Shown here in pieces: positions 22,985 to 34,333 of a DNA stretch of 64,000 nucleotides; within the stretch, counting starts at the first letter, position 1, and each line of letters begins with the position of its first letter. The DNA lies in assembly GCA_963573315.1 (NCBI GenBank), contig OY752143.1, positions 868,001 to 932,000 on the forward strand, written 5' to 3'. This DNA is from Entomortierella parvispora. Lineage: Eukaryota; Mortierellomycota; Mortierellomycetes; Mortierellales; Mortierellaceae. The position numbers and the translations under genes are program-made. A model generated the notes under the pieces. That model ran no database searches. It was not told the DNA's origin and was given only the letters and a program-made list of their open reading frames with translations.

Positions 22985-23554
22985 TCATGGCTTGTTTGGA
23001 GTTTTGTTAGACTCTTGCTGTAGAATGTCAATCAGTTTGGGCTCATCGATACGGTGCATCATGGCCACGCGTCCATTGAGCTCGACTACGGGCACATCAA
23101 ACATGTACTTTTGGGCGGCCTCTTTTCCTGGCGCGTAAATGTCGACCTGGTCAAGGTGAAAGGGGACCTAGCACACAGAGGTGTATTTTGTCATTCAAAT
23201 GAAGGATGATGCAATTAGAATTGGCACAAGAAAAAGGAGAAGCAGGAGGAGGGATGTATGCTTTGTCGAGACTATCCCGACAGGACAGAGAGAAAGAACA
23301 AAAACAGGTGGATACGATTTGGAGGATGCGATAACCCGATCGGAGACCGACAAACAAGGTGCAGAAAGGAGATCGATGAGAGGAGATGGTCGGATGAGAG
23401 CATTGGACGCTGACGATAAAGAAGGGGAGGAAGGAAACCAACGAAACAGCGTTCATACCTTTGTCTGCACCCGCGTCAACGCCTCTTTGGCGGTGGTGCA
23501 GAGACCACAGTTGGCCTTTGTGAACAGGGTCAGGCGCAGGAGGGATGAGGCCAT
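22985..23554 (-). CDS. Glutaredoxin-like (YDR286C/C5orf63-type) protein
   Basis: Two exons (23459-23554 and 22985-23167) encode 92 residues; the 291-bp intron starts GTATGA and ends TAG. A CxxC motif, CGLC, stands at residues 16-19 after the first strand (LRLTLFTKAN), and the cis-Pro loop reads DVPVVEL. This matches the small glutaredoxin-like family (yeast YDR286C, animal C5orf63), a thioredoxin fold. The length fits. Family members are thought to be thiol-disulfide proteins, perhaps mitochondrial; catalysis is not shown by sequence. The gene is divergent from the SulP transporter at 24041. Confidence 0.8.
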
Positions 23555-24040
23555 GGTGATGGGAATGAATGGAGGGGTCGAGTCAGCAAGGGAAGGGAAG
23601 AGGGAATGAACAAAGAAGAAGAAGGCGCTCTCTTGGCCAATCACTACTCACCTCATTCTTTGTTCATTCATTCATTCATTGCCCGCTCTGCTGCTACATA
23701 CTTTTCTCGTTCTTGTTTCTTCACTCTTTCTCTCTTTCACTCTCTCACTCACTCTTTGCATGCATGCATGCAACACTCACTCATTCACTCACGCATTCCA
23801 CGATCTGATCTGATCTGATCCAACCCGCGCCTGCACCTCCGCCTCTCTTCCTGTCCCCTTGTCCCCTCCCCCCTTGCTGCCCTTGGATCCGGCTACAAGT
23901 CGACCCGCACACAGCTCTTCTTGTTTCTTTGTCCTGTTCTTTGCCCCGTCTCCTTGTCCTTCTCCTTCCTTCTCTCTCTTTCTCTCTCTCTTTCTCATCT
24001 TTCTCACCTCTTTATCCATACCTTTCTTTCCTCGACAACA
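23555..24040. promoter_or_regulatory. Shared divergent promoter region
   Basis: 486 bp separate the start codons of the glutaredoxin-like gene (minus) and the SulP gene (plus). It holds cattcattcatt-type and ctcactcactc-type short repeats, gcatgcatgcatgc, a gatctgatctgatctgatcc tract at about 23801-23820, and a long C/T tract before the ATG at 24041. No TATA box is evident in either direction. Confidence 0.45.
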
Positions 24041-26829
24041 ATGTCTCCAGGAAACCCTGCCGTCCATCCCCAGGACCAGCCAGAGTCAAGTTCAACTTCC
24101 ACTGGCGCCACCGTTACTGCCGCAGGAGGAACATCCAACCTCTTGACCCTATCCCCCAACGGCTCCACGAACGGAGGCAGCGGCCTCAGCAGCACCGCCA
24201 GCAGTGTCCATGAAGGCAGCACCTCCAGCACACAGAGCGACAGTGGCGAGAGTGTCAGCTCCCTAGGCGGCCTGAACCATGTCAACGATGGCGTGGGAGG
24301 ATCGACAGCCCAGCGCCGCATGTCGAGAGCCTACAGCGCCGACGATGTTCGAGCCTCCGCCACGTCTGAAGGCCTGGCACCGCAGGATTTGGGGCCAGAC
24401 TCGGGACTAGCACAGACGACGGCAGTACCTCCTCTTGCGCGCTCGCGGCGGCGGTCATGTTCCGCAGAAACACTAGAAGATGAGCTTTTGGTCAAACGCG
24501 AGTCGTGTTTGAAGACGTGGTTGCGAAAGCGGGTCCCGGCGTTCGGATGGCTGGTCTCGCCAGGCTACAATCTTCATGATCTCCCAGACGACCTCATTGC
24601 CGGCATTAGTAACGTCTTTATCATGGGTCTGATAGATGAGGACGCTTGCCCGCTTCACTGGTGACTAACCCCTCTCGTTCCGTCTCTCTTTTCTCTCTTG
24701 TAGCTATATCCACAGTAGTCATTCCACAGAGCATGGCATACGCCATGTTGGCCCCTCTCCCACCTGTCTATGGTCTATATACCTCCGTCGTGCCCATCCT
24801 CATTTACTGCATCTTTGGCACGAGTCGACACATGCATACAGGCACCTTTGCGATCACGACTTTACTACTTGGCCAGGCGGTGCGTGGGCTGATGGCCAAA
24901 CAGGACGGGGTTATCCCTCCTGAGGGATCCTTGGATGCATACAGTCTGACCAACACCCTCCTCTACGAATCACAACCATCGTCATCGTCGCTTCTAGCTT
25001 ACTCTGACCCAGATTCTGAGCAGCGCTTTATCGGCATGATCCTCATGCTCTCCCTAGTCGTCGGCGTTGTCCAGATCGTAATGTCCTTCTTGCGCGTTGG
25101 CGGGTGGGCTTCCAAGCACTTGTTACCGGATGCACTCGTCGGTGGTTTCAATACCGCGGCCGTCTTCCACATTGGTACCTCTCAGCTGAAGCACTTTTTG
25201 GGTTTGAAGGACATGCCTTCTCCACAAGGTGCTTTTGCCCTTTTAAAGTCATGGCTCTGGATCGGAGAAAATTTCTTGTCAGGCACGAACTGGTACACAG
25301 TCGGATTGGGATCCATCGCCATCTTGTTCATGCTTGTGATGCGCACTTTGGAGCGCAAGCGCAAGGCCGATCATGAACTTCAACTTCGTAAAAAGGAAAT
25401 GTTCCTGGTCCAACAACGCCAGGCAGTCTCTGCCGCCATCATTCGAAGCCATGAAGAGCAGCGGCAACAGCAGCGTCAATGGCAACTGCAGCAGCAACAA
25501 AAACAGGATGGAGGCAGTGGCAGTGATCTTGCTGCCCCTCTCTCGCCCTATACCTCACCCTCGACCGATGCATTGGCATCCAACATTTCTCTGCGAACGG
25601 TTGCGGACGATCGCACAAGCGACAACGGAGTTGGTCCTTCGACAGTTACTTTTGCTCCCACTGTTCCTAGAACGCCCAGTGATGCAGAACAGGCTACGGT
25701 AGTCGTCGAACCTGTGGCCGAGCCCAAAGACCGACAGGTCTACATTCCCATCCCTGATATCCTTTTGGCTGTTATCTTGCTTACTCTCTTGAACGTGGCC
25801 TTTTCACTAGACAGACCTCGCTCAGAAGGAGGTATGGGTATTGATGTCATCGGGTCTATTCCCAAAGGTCTTCCTCAGGTTGCTTTCCCGCCCAACCTGA
25901 TCACCACCGGAGGTGCCAAAGAGTGGATGTCTATTGAATTCCTGAAAAACGTGGTCTTGCCTATGCTCCAGCCTGCCCTCTTGATTGCAGTGATTGTCTA
26001 CGTAATGTCTTTCTCGATTGCCAAGCAGTTTGGAAAACGGTACGGATACAAGGTCGATGCTGATCAGGAGATGTTTGCCTTGGGATTGGCCTCGGTCGGC
26101 GGATCCATGTTCAGCGGATACGCCTGCACAGGAAGTTTGACACGCACAGCCATCTTGTCGCAATCTGGAGGAAAAACGCCCCTGGCCAGTATGGTAGGCG
26201 TCGTGACAGTGACGCTGACTTTGATCTGTTTGACCTGGTGTTTTGAGCGTGTCCCCAACACGGTTCTGGCGGCGATTGTCTTGGTAGCGCTTCAGTCGCT
26301 GGTGATGCAGATTACGGAACCTCTGAAGCTGTGGCGGCTAGGGCATCGCAAGGCTTGCATTATTTGGAGCGTCACGTTTCTCGGCGTGTTGATCGTTAGC
26401 GTGGAACTGGGAATCGCCATTGGTATTTTGGTGGTCTTGCTTTCGACTGCCTATAGCTGGATCATGAACCGCGGGGAAGATGATCGCCACGATGGACCTC
26501 TTCTTGGAGGACAGCATCGCCGCTCTTCCACACGGAGACTTAGTCGTCCAGCAGGTGTCTCTGGAGCGGAGGAGGCTGCTGGGTCTCTTTTAAACAATGA
26601 CCGTAATAGCAACGCCCATGGTCGAAGAAGGCGACAGGCTGGCAGTGCCAACGGCAATGCAGGAGCACGTTTAACGACCTCTGGAGCATCCCCTGTCTCG
26701 AGAGGCGCGGATTGGAAGAGGAAGATGATGCGGACAGAGTGGGGTCAACGGATAACCAACCTTTTTGGGATGGAACGACCAATGTTCTCAGAGACGTTGC
26801 ACACAAACACGGACGACGATGATTATTGA
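24041..26829 (+). CDS. SulP-family sulfate/anion transporter without STAS domain
   Basis: Two exons (24041-24608, 24704-26829) join across a codon to give LIAGITISTVVIPQSMAYAM, the SulP signature, in an 897-residue protein. Other family marks are GLYTSVVPILIYCIFGTSRH and the CTGSLTRTAILSQSGGKTPL region. SulP proteins move sulfate and other anions across membranes. Three points are unusual. The first 170 residues are a disordered Ser/Thr-rich tail. About 120 residues (around 25360-25730), Gln-rich and basic, are inserted between membrane helices. The protein ends after the last helix in a basic disordered tail with no STAS domain, which most eukaryotic SulP proteins carry. The helices themselves are intact, so I expect a working membrane protein; substrate not determined. 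Confidence 0.85.
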
Positions 26830-27544
26830 GGCGACGACCGTGGTCACTCGATATCATTTCTGTATATATCCCCCATTCCTCTTTCATATAAAAAAAAAGT
26901 ACCGAATCGTGTAAAAAAAAGTGTGCTCTAGCAGTGCAACAAAGCGGTGCTTTGAACTGTGGTTGTGCGTGTTTTTTGTCGTCATTTGGCCCAATTGCTT
27001 TTTCAGCGAGGAATTCGCGGTCTGAAAAAACAGCGGTCCTGGGCTCACGGCCGCAGCACAGTGAATTGTTTGGAGGGCACAGATCTCTGCCGGCTCAATC
27101 TAGTTTAACCTTCCATAGCTTCGTCATCTAGAAATTTTCTTAATCCTGCAGCCCAATCTGCATGGCATTCAGCCTTGTCCCCCTCGGAAACAGCCAACAA
27201 CAACATCATTTCGCCCCCCTGTCCCTCGATTCTGATGGAATGTGCTATGTTGACCGGCTATATCTCTAATTGTATTTCTGCCTTTCACCTTTACTTAGCT
27301 AAAGGTTTACAAGGCCAATGAGAAGAACAAATCTCAATTGTCTTGGCAGTGGGTCATTGAATCAAGCAACATGAGGAGATACAGGGGTTGCCTTATAAAT
27401 ACTCTTGCTGCTGGTCAGGTCGGTATTTTTTTTCTTCATCTTCATCTTCATCTTCATCTTCATCATCTACATCCTCGCCCTCCTCTATCCAGCATAACGC
27501 TTGTTCGCTCCTCATCCTTGACTCTACAAGTTCTCCACCAGACC
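26830..27544. other. Intergenic region and promoter of the Asn/Gln-rich gene
   Basis: No gene seen. It begins with the 3' end of the SulP gene. A TATA box (tataaat) lies at 27394-27400. The leader just downstream carries a ttcatc hexamer repeat (about 27434-27463) and ends at the ATG at 27545. Confidence 0.55.
27394..27400 (+). promoter_or_regulatory. TATA box of the Asn/Gln-rich protein gene
   Basis: tataaat, 144 bp before the ATG at 27545, followed by a C/T-rich leader with a hexamer repeat. Confidence 0.5.
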
Positions 27545-28333
27545 ATGCAAAGCAACTGTTACAACAACAACACCAACGGAAACGGTTACAACGGTTACAA
27601 CGCTCCACCACCCCCTACTACATATCAACAGATGGAACCCAACAACTCTTTTGGAGGCATGAGAGGCAATCGCCGCGGAGGTCTGATCAGCGGCCTGGTC
27701 GGTGTCATTGCGCAATCGGTCCAAAACTCCAACCAGAACAACCAGAACAACCAGAACCCGAACCAGAACCCGAATCAGAACCCGAACTACGACTGCCATT
27801 GCCGAAATGGTTATGATCCCAACGGTTACCCTTGCAACCATTACAACAACTACAACAATAACAACAATTGCAACAACAACAACAATAACGGAAAAGGTCC
27901 AGGTCTCTTGGGTGGTCTTAGAGGCAGGAAGGATCCCAATGCCCCGAGAGGTATTCGCGGACGACTCTTTGTCATGGCCAACGCACTGGTCCCGCAGCCG
28001 ACCCCACAAGAGATTCAACGGAAACAGATGCAAAGAATGCAACAACAACAACAGCAGCAACCACCACCATTGAACCCGCAACAACAGCAGCAGCAATTAC
28101 AAATGCAACAACAGGTACAGCAGAGCTACTTCCCTGCCGCCCCCAGCGGGTACGCTCCTCCTCTGACGGCCCCACCTGCGACACAGGGTTACCAAGAAAG
28201 TCAGGGAGATGAAGGCTATTGGCAGCAGCAGCAGTCTGAGGCTGCTTCAAATAATTCTCTTCCACCTCAATACTCGGCTTCAGGCGCTCCTCCTCAGCAG
28301 CCATATGCGCCGGGTTCCATGAAAAAGCAGTGA
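27545..28333 (+). CDS. Asn/Gln-rich low-complexity protein, prion-like composition
   Basis: One exon, 262 residues. The first half is Asn/Tyr/Gly-rich with NQN and PNQN repeats (around 27721-27790); a short cysteine pair (YDCHCRNGYD) lies in the middle. A basic Gly/Arg segment (GLLGGLRGRKDP) and a more ordinary stretch (RGRLFVMANALVPQ) follow. The second half is Gln- and Pro-rich and ends with PPQQPYAPGSMKKQ. There is no signal peptide or membrane helix. Such composition is typical of phase-separating or RNA-associated proteins, but no RNA-binding domain is present. A TATA box and hexamer-repeat leader precede it; caataaaaac at about 28399 is a likely poly(A) signal. Function unknown. Confidence 0.7.
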   Translation: MQSNCYNNNTNGNGYNGYNAPPPPTTYQQMEPNNSFGGMRGNRRGGLISGLVGVIAQSVQNSNQNNQNNQNPNQNPNQNPNYDCHCRNGYDPNGYPCNHYNNYNNNNNCNNNNNNGKGPGLLGGLRGRKDPNAPRGIRGRLFVMANALVPQPTPQEIQRKQMQRMQQQQQQQPPPLNPQQQQQQLQMQQQVQQSYFPAAPSGYAPPLTAPPATQGYQESQGDEGYWQQQQSEAASNNSLPPQYSASGAPPQQPYAPGSMKKQ

Positions 28334-28655
28334 AGCGGACTCTTTGGTGACAGATATTGCATACCTCAAAACACTAGAGCATCTTGAGCATCTTGATCAA
28401 TAAAAACAATAAGTAGTCATATATGCTTGTCTCTTTCATGGGGGAAGGGGGAGGGGTCCAATGGTCTATTGAAGATGCTATTTTTATTATGTGCATGCTG
28501 AGGATGGTATGGATGGATGTCGCTGTTTTCTTGTAGTTCAAACCAAAAACGCAACACAGTCCCATGATCTATACGATCTTTTTCATTTTTTCACTCTATT
28601 TTTTTCCCTTATGCTTCTTTTGCTCTCCCTCCAGAAGGATCTTGTGGATCGTCTT
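28334..28655. other. Convergent intergenic spacer
   Basis: 3' ends of the Asn/Gln-rich gene (plus) and the metaxin-like gene (minus). The only signals are A/T-rich 3'-end sequences. Confidence 0.5.
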
Positions 28656-30234
28656 CTAGTGGGTGGCTTCGACGGCAAACCAAGTCTTCCAGATCTTTTG
28701 CGAGTACCGGAACAAATTCTCATGTTTCCTCACAATCCTTGCCAACTCGCTCGAGCGACCTGCATCCTCTGCATTGGCGATCCGGGGCATTGTCAAGATC
28801 ACATGCAAGTACGCAAACACGACAGCATCCAATCCCGAGGGTTCGCTACGACCGAAAAAGTAGTCGCCTTCTGAAGACGCCAATAGAACCGAAAGCGAAT
28901 CAATGGCCTGTGCTGCCTCCTCAAAGATCAACTCGCGGTCAATCTGGGTACGTGTCTGGAGCATCGTGTTCACAACCTCCGATTTTTGTTGGTACGCCAA
29001 GAGCATGGACAAGAGTCGGTTGTTGTAATGGCCAAAGTAGTGGTCACGCGTCGTAGCCTGGAAATGAGGCTGTTCGAGCCACAAGGTATAAAGCTATAGG
29101 ATAGATTACAATGGTCATTTCGAAAAGAAACGATATTAGTTAATAACAAAGACAAAAGAGATCAAATCCGTTTTCAAGAAAAAAAAAAAGTAGCAACCAT
29201 TGCTCTCCAATGAGACTCCTGGCAGTTATCACAGAGGCCACACTTACAAGAGCAGCGTGGATCTTGGACTCGGCCAAAGCAGTAAACGCGACTGCCTCAG
29301 CAGCCTCATCCAATTCCAGTCTTGGTGCATCCGATCCGGCATTCTCCTGGACAAAGGCCTCGAAACCCTCGGCAGTAATCAACTTGCCATCGGGCAAGGC
29401 CAAAAATGGGAGCTTTCCTGAAGGAGACATGATGGGTTCCGTAGCAGGCTTGATATCGAAGTCGATTTTGCTGAACTTGAGATACGCCTTGAAGAAGAAA
29501 AAACAAACGGAAAATAAAAATGGGGCATTAGACAAAAATGAATGGACTCGAGTTCAGTATCTCAACCTCCTTTGAAACTACAAACAACTCACCATCCACT
29601 TGAGGGAGTCGACATCAAAGCTTCCGATCAATTTTTCTTCCTGTGGGTGAGTCTCCTTAGTCTCGCCTTCAGCAGGGGCCTCAGTTTCTGTTGCTGCCGC
29701 CTTTTCCTTCTTTGCGACCTTCCAGCCTGGCGTGAACGCGTACAAGACAGGCTTCACGGGACGTGGCCTCTGATGAGGTGCAGGCGATTGCTTCAAGGGG
29801 AACTTGGCCAAAAATCTATACAGAGGGGTGTCGGTCAACTTCAACCGTCTCTGGAGTCGGGAACTAATCGATCCAGTCGAAGAAGAGGCTGTCGTCGAAG
29901 TCGTAGCGGCGGCATCGGATGAAGTCTTTTCTTCGCTGTTGGATGTAGTGCTGGTGGTGGCCGAAGCTTCCGCGTTGCTCTCTTCGTCGACGTGCTCTGC
30001 CTTCTCCAAACCGCTACTGTGAGAGATAGTCTCCGAAGACTGCGACGAGATTTGGCTAGTGCTGCTGCTTTGCAGGTGGCTGTGCTCGACTTCCCTGGTG
30101 GTCAAGACCCGCTTGGTGATGGTCCTGGTGGTCTTCTTCTTGCGCACAATTGTGCCATCGGGGAGGGTCTCCTCGACGATCTCCACTTTGGGCTCTGACG
30201 CGGTGGAGATGACAGTGTCCTCGTGTTCGCTCAT
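28656..30234 (-). CDS. Metaxin-like protein (SAM37/Mtx type)
   Basis: Three exons (29593-30234, 29248-29487, 28656-29093), all in phase 0, give 439 residues. Residues 1-150 are a charged Ser/Thr-rich region. A thioredoxin-like metaxin N-domain follows, with DVDSLKWMAYLKFSKIDF across the first splice and SPSGKLPFLALPDGKLI. The C-terminal GST-like helical domain holds FFGRSEPSGLDAVVFAYLHV, the F-G-P-LDA-VF-L signature of metaxins. Metaxins sit on the mitochondrial outer membrane and help the SAM complex insert beta-barrels; that role is inferred from family. No C-terminal membrane helix is evident. A possible upstream coding exon (ATG near 30474, donor near 30417, acceptor before 30344) would extend the N-terminus in frame; I chose 30234 because the longer version adds unconvincing sequence. 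Confidence 0.75.
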
Positions 30235-30601
30235 GTTTAGGGGTTGGTCTGCTTCTGTCCTGAATGTGTCCTCGGGGGGTGATCCTCGGCGGCGGTCTTG
30301 GTGGAGCGAAATGCGATGGATGCAGACCGTTCGCCTGCCCTGGAGACGGAAAAAGAAGGCGGAAGAGAGAGAAGTCACATGACTTTTTTTTTTTTTTTTT
30401 GAGTGATTCACACACACGTCTTGGGATCGACCAACTTGCACACGGTCGATAGAGTCGAGGATGTGGGCCTTCATTTTGTCCTTTCTGTGGGATGGCAAGG
30501 TCAACAGGTACAAAAGCAGACAGTGGCAGATGGGTACAGTGGATGATATTGACAATGATATGAAAATGGAGTTACATGCGAAGCTAAAAAAAATAAACAC
30601 A

Positions 30602-31222
30602 CTATGCTGACTTGTGCTTCTGACCCTCCTGTTCGAGGACAAGGCAGGCTCCCTGTACCAGGAGCACATGCTCCACCGAATGTATCCTCTCCTGCAATGC
30701 CGCCAAGTCGTCCTCAGGCTTGATCTCGACTTCCTTCACCAACAATGGCTCGCCACCATCGACCGCTTGAATCACACGGTGAACCATCACTCCTGTGTGC
30801 TTAATCTCGCCTTTCTGGAAGGCCTCAAAGGCTCTCTCAATCGCACGGGCACCGTCAAACTGTCCTGGCAAGGCCGGGTGGAGGTTAATCAAAGGGGTGG
30901 AAGGGAATTGGTCCAGGAACGCAGGCGAGAGAATATGCATGAATCCAGCAAGGACAACCAGATCTGGCTTGGCCTCCAGAATCAATTGAGCGAGGTCCGC
31001 ATCGTATTCAGTCCTGGGCTTTCCAGCGGTCGTATAAGGCTTCAAGGCAAGGACCTTAGTGGGGATCCCGAATTTGGCGGCACGTTCGAGTCCAAAGACC
31101 TTTGAGCGGTTGGAGATGACAAGAGGAATCTCGGCCTTGAGGGTGCCTTGAGCAATGGCATCGATCAAGGCCTGGAGGTTGGATCCTGTGCCAGAGATGA
31201 GGACGACGATGCGAGGGGCCAT
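30602..31222 (-). CDS. ADE8: Phosphoribosylglycinamide formyltransferase (GAR transformylase)
   Basis: One exon, 206 residues, the usual size of the monofunctional enzyme. It transfers a formyl group from 10-formyl-tetrahydrofolate to glycinamide ribonucleotide, the third step of purine synthesis, in the cytosol. The phosphate-binding loop reads ISGTGSNLQALIDA at the N-terminus. LVVLAGFMHILSPAFL and the catalytic INLHPALPGQFDG block (with Asn and His) are present, and the acidic loop AVDGGEPLL supplies the Asp. Fungi keep this as a separate protein (yeast ADE8), unlike the trifunctional animal enzyme, and that fits here. The start at 31222 lies directly before the first strand. It shares a divergent promoter with the gene at 31640. 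Confidence 0.93.
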   Translation of the reverse strand: MAPRIVVLISGTGSNLQALIDAIAQGTLKAEIPLVISNRSKVFGLERAAKFGIPTKVLALKPYTTAGKPRTEYDADLAQLILEAKPDLVVLAGFMHILSPAFLDQFPSTPLINLHPALPGQFDGARAIERAFEAFQKGEIKHTGVMVHRVIQAVDGGEPLLVKEVEIKPEDDLAALQERIHSVEHVLLVQGACLVLEQEGQKHKSA

Positions 31223-31639
31223 TTGAGGTGATGCTGGTTGAAGGATTACAAGGAAAAAACGGGAGGAGGAGGGATGGATTGACCAAGAGACTGAGAAAAA
31301 GATATGTAGACGGTCTTCCCCGCTTTTTCTGCTTCCCTTTTTTGGTCCGAGCAAAAGATCCAGCTGAATCACGTGATGAAAACCCAATTGCTTGCGGCTG
31401 CGTGACTGCTGACTGAAATGGTTGTTTTCTGCATGGTGGCAACATTCATGATGCATTTTGAACAGACAAGACTCACAAGACAAAGGCAAAAGACAGGCAC
31501 GGACAAGGACACAGAAAGGACACGGATACGACCTCGTTGATTGTATACCTCAAGTACCACTCTGGAGAAACGGCAGTAGCAGCACAAGGACTAACCTGAA
31601 ACGACACAAGACGTTCATTTCACTACATTCAACCTTCGC
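31223..31639. promoter_or_regulatory. Divergent promoter of ADE8 and the TAF1A-like gene
   Basis: 417 bp lie between two start codons on opposite strands. No TATA box or repeated element is obvious. The gtgactgctgactgaaat segment near 31402 contains TGACTG twice, close to Gcn4/Bas1-type cores (TGACTC), which would suit a purine gene but is only suggestive. Confidence 0.35.
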
Positions 31640-33621
31640 ATGCCAAGCACGAAGAGAAGAGATGCCCTTTGGGCTAAGGAAGACCAGGGGCTCCATACCT
31701 TGTTCCCTAGCTCTCGTGTAATTCCAACTGGATCCAACCGTATGGTGCACCTCGAGTTTGCGACTCAACTTTTGCGAAAGTCCTTGTCACAACGCGACTA
31801 CGGCAGGGCTTTCAAAATCTACAGGATACTAGTGGATCGACCTGGTATTCACGAGGAAATGGTCTGGAAGGCAAGTGCAGATCTATGCAAGCTTTTGAAA
31901 CCCCCCAGGATTGCGATACTCAATCTAACACTGGAGAAACATACTTTTTTTGTAAAAAAAATATTTAGATCGGTAGCGAGTTGCTTATGAACGCAAAGGA
32001 TTACGAACCTCAATGTGTGCGGTTCTTGCAGCTGATCTTTGCAAAGTCGAAATATTGTGTAAGTTTTTCCAACAAAAACGGATTTTCTGATAATTCCTTG
32101 GAGTGATGAAGAGGCTATGGAGTGATGCCATGCCAGTTTGAACTAAACAGCTTTCTTTATTCACTATTGCTTCTAGCGGCAACATATTCTTCTAGAACTT
32201 GCACTTTATCAAATGAGGTGCGGGAAATTCGAGGATGCACATACGACCCTGGAGCCATATGTCAATACGTGGCCTTACAACGAGAATGCGCTCATCCAAG
32301 GCTACGCTGGAGTTGTAGAGTATGCACTGTGGAAGAAAGCAGTCCGACAGAAGCAAAGGAGAGGACTCGATCACGACGATCAGGATGTGGATATGCACGA
32401 TATGAACCATGGAGATGACTTGGACGAGTGGTCTGATGGAGAAAGCGATCCAATGGACCAGGAAGCAGTAATTTTGACTGGGAGCATATCCCGGTATGCG
32501 AGCAGTGCGCTGGGCCTATTGGAGCGGGCACTGAAGCAGAATCCAGAGAATGATATGTTTTTGACCTATATGGTTCGGATACGGTGTGGTAAGATTGGGC
32601 CCAAGGGATTGGGATCGACTGGCAAGGTCTCCAGGACTCGACGATTGGCCATTCACGAAACAAGGCTATTCTTGAAAAAGTTTCTTGACCGGAAAAAGGA
32701 CAGTCTACTTTGTTTGCAGTAAGTCAAATTCGATTAACATTGTTTGTTATGCGCTGCACTTATGTGTAGAGTTAGGAGTTACCAATATCCATGGATTGCT
32801 TTTATTAGCGTGACTGATCATTATCCCTTTCTGACAGATTACTTGCGGCGTTGGAGAACCGCGAGAGATTACAGACTCTGGAAATGATTGCCAATATCGA
32901 TCCAGCAGCGGACTGGGACCTGTACATTCAACCTCTACTTAAGATGTATCGCCAGGAGCTCCCCCTCGACCAACGCACGATCATCCGGAATATTGTGGAT
33001 GGTGTAGTCTTTACAAGGCAGCGACTAGGTGATAGGCCATTATATACCACCAGGGAGACTGGCTTGATCCCGCTGGAGACTGTGGACAAGCGATTCGGTC
33101 GACGAGTCATGCCTTATCTGAAAGACATGAGCCAAGTGACATACTTTAGGCTTGCGAGAGCTGATAAAGGCAAAAAGAAGAAAAAGGGCGACGATGACGA
33201 AAGTGATGCCAGCGACGGGAGCGAAGACGAGGCCGGGGTGCAAATCAATGGCGATGGCGATGGCAATGAAAGGAGACCGAAGGTGATCCATGGAAGAGGA
33301 ATGAATAGGAAATGGGACTTTTCTCAGTTGGAAGGGCTACGGACACATCAGCCGGATGTGAAGTACTTTCGGATGTCTCTGCAGATCCTTCTTCGACGGG
33401 CCGAGTATGGACTGACAACAGACGCGGAAGAGGCAGAGATCATTCGAATTAGCGGCCTCTTTTGCTTCTGCTCGCTCTATTGTCGGCGAGTGAAGGACAT
33501 GGGCGAGTCACAGGAGCAGGCGCAGAGGAAGATATCGTGCCTGCAGGATTTGCCAGAGAAGAGACAGCCGCGGTGGCTGCAGCGGGTGGTGATGATTCTG
33601 AGTCGAATGGACGAGTACTAG
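31640..33621 (+). CDS. Candidate RNA polymerase I initiation factor (TAF1A/Rrn11-like)
   Basis: Four exons (31640-31870, 31969-32058, 32177-32718, 32838-33621) give 548 residues. The first intron begins GC (aag|gcaagt) and ends TTTAG, a GC-AG intron; no GT donor keeps the frame. The protein is largely helical with TPR-like pairs: YGRAFKIYRILVD, LLELALYQMRCGKFEDAH, LGLLERALKQNPENDMFL. This is how TAF1A, a subunit of the SL1/core factor at rDNA promoters, looks; the LEPYVNTWPYNEN-GYAGVVEYALW part is the best match. An acidic block (DDQDVDMHDMNHGDDLDEW) and a Lys-rich/acidic linker (KGKKKKKGDDDESD) suit a nuclear protein. The family call is from memory of its shape, so another nuclear TPR protein is possible. 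Confidence 0.6.
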
Positions 33622-34333
33622 TTATGGTAGTGGTGCGCCACCAATAACAATGTAATAAAAGATAATAAAAGATGCAGGCACCAGCAGCGAAACCGAAACA
33701 GGTGGGGAAGCGGGAGGAAAGAAGGAAAGAAGACGAGGGGCCGTGGGAAGAATGAAGGCTAAAGTTGACATGGCAGGGAGAGGGAAACGAAGAGAGAAAA
33801 AAAATGTTTATTTTTGGGTGTGAGAGCAAAGCGGGGGATGTAGTGTGCAGTGTGCAGTGCGTGTCCGTGTGTCCACATGCAAATGAAGCGTGCTGTTTGT
33901 TCACCCCGGACAGACTCGGGTCAGGGTCGCGTCCTTTTTTTTTTTTTTTTTTTTCTCCTTCTGTGCCATGGGCGGGGTATCCATCCATTCTCATGGACCA
34001 TGTCCATGTCTTGTAGTCTTGACAAGACCCCAAAGAAAAAAACCCAAGATGCAGCAGCCAGGCAAGAACAAGAACAAGAGTTACAAGAGAAAGAGAAACA
34101 GGGCCCCCCCTCGGGAGCAGTTCCCTTTTTTGAATGTATCCGTGTGCGGGTTTGCGGGGTGCAGGTGAAGTTTATTTGCGTGCTGTTCCTGCTGCTCTCT
34201 TTTTCTGTTCTTTTCTTTTCTTTCCCATTCTCCTCTTCCTCTTCTTTTTCTTTTTCTTTTCTTCTTCTTCTTTGTTTCTTCATCCTTTCCCCCCCACTCC
34301 CCCTCTTCAACCACCCTTTCACACTCTTTCACC
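33622..34333. other. Upstream region of FBP1
   Basis: Contains a T-run at about 33937-33954, then gggcggggtatcc near 33970 (GC-rich core like the Mig1/CreA type, plausible for a glucose-repressed gene but not proven), and a long C/T-rich leader up to the ATG at 34334. No gene. Confidence 0.45.

Noticed and set aside
27545-28333. CRISPR-like or tandem DNA repeat in the Asn/Gln-rich region
   Set aside because: The repeats are codon repeats for Asn, Gln and Pro in one open frame, and the genome is eukaryotic.
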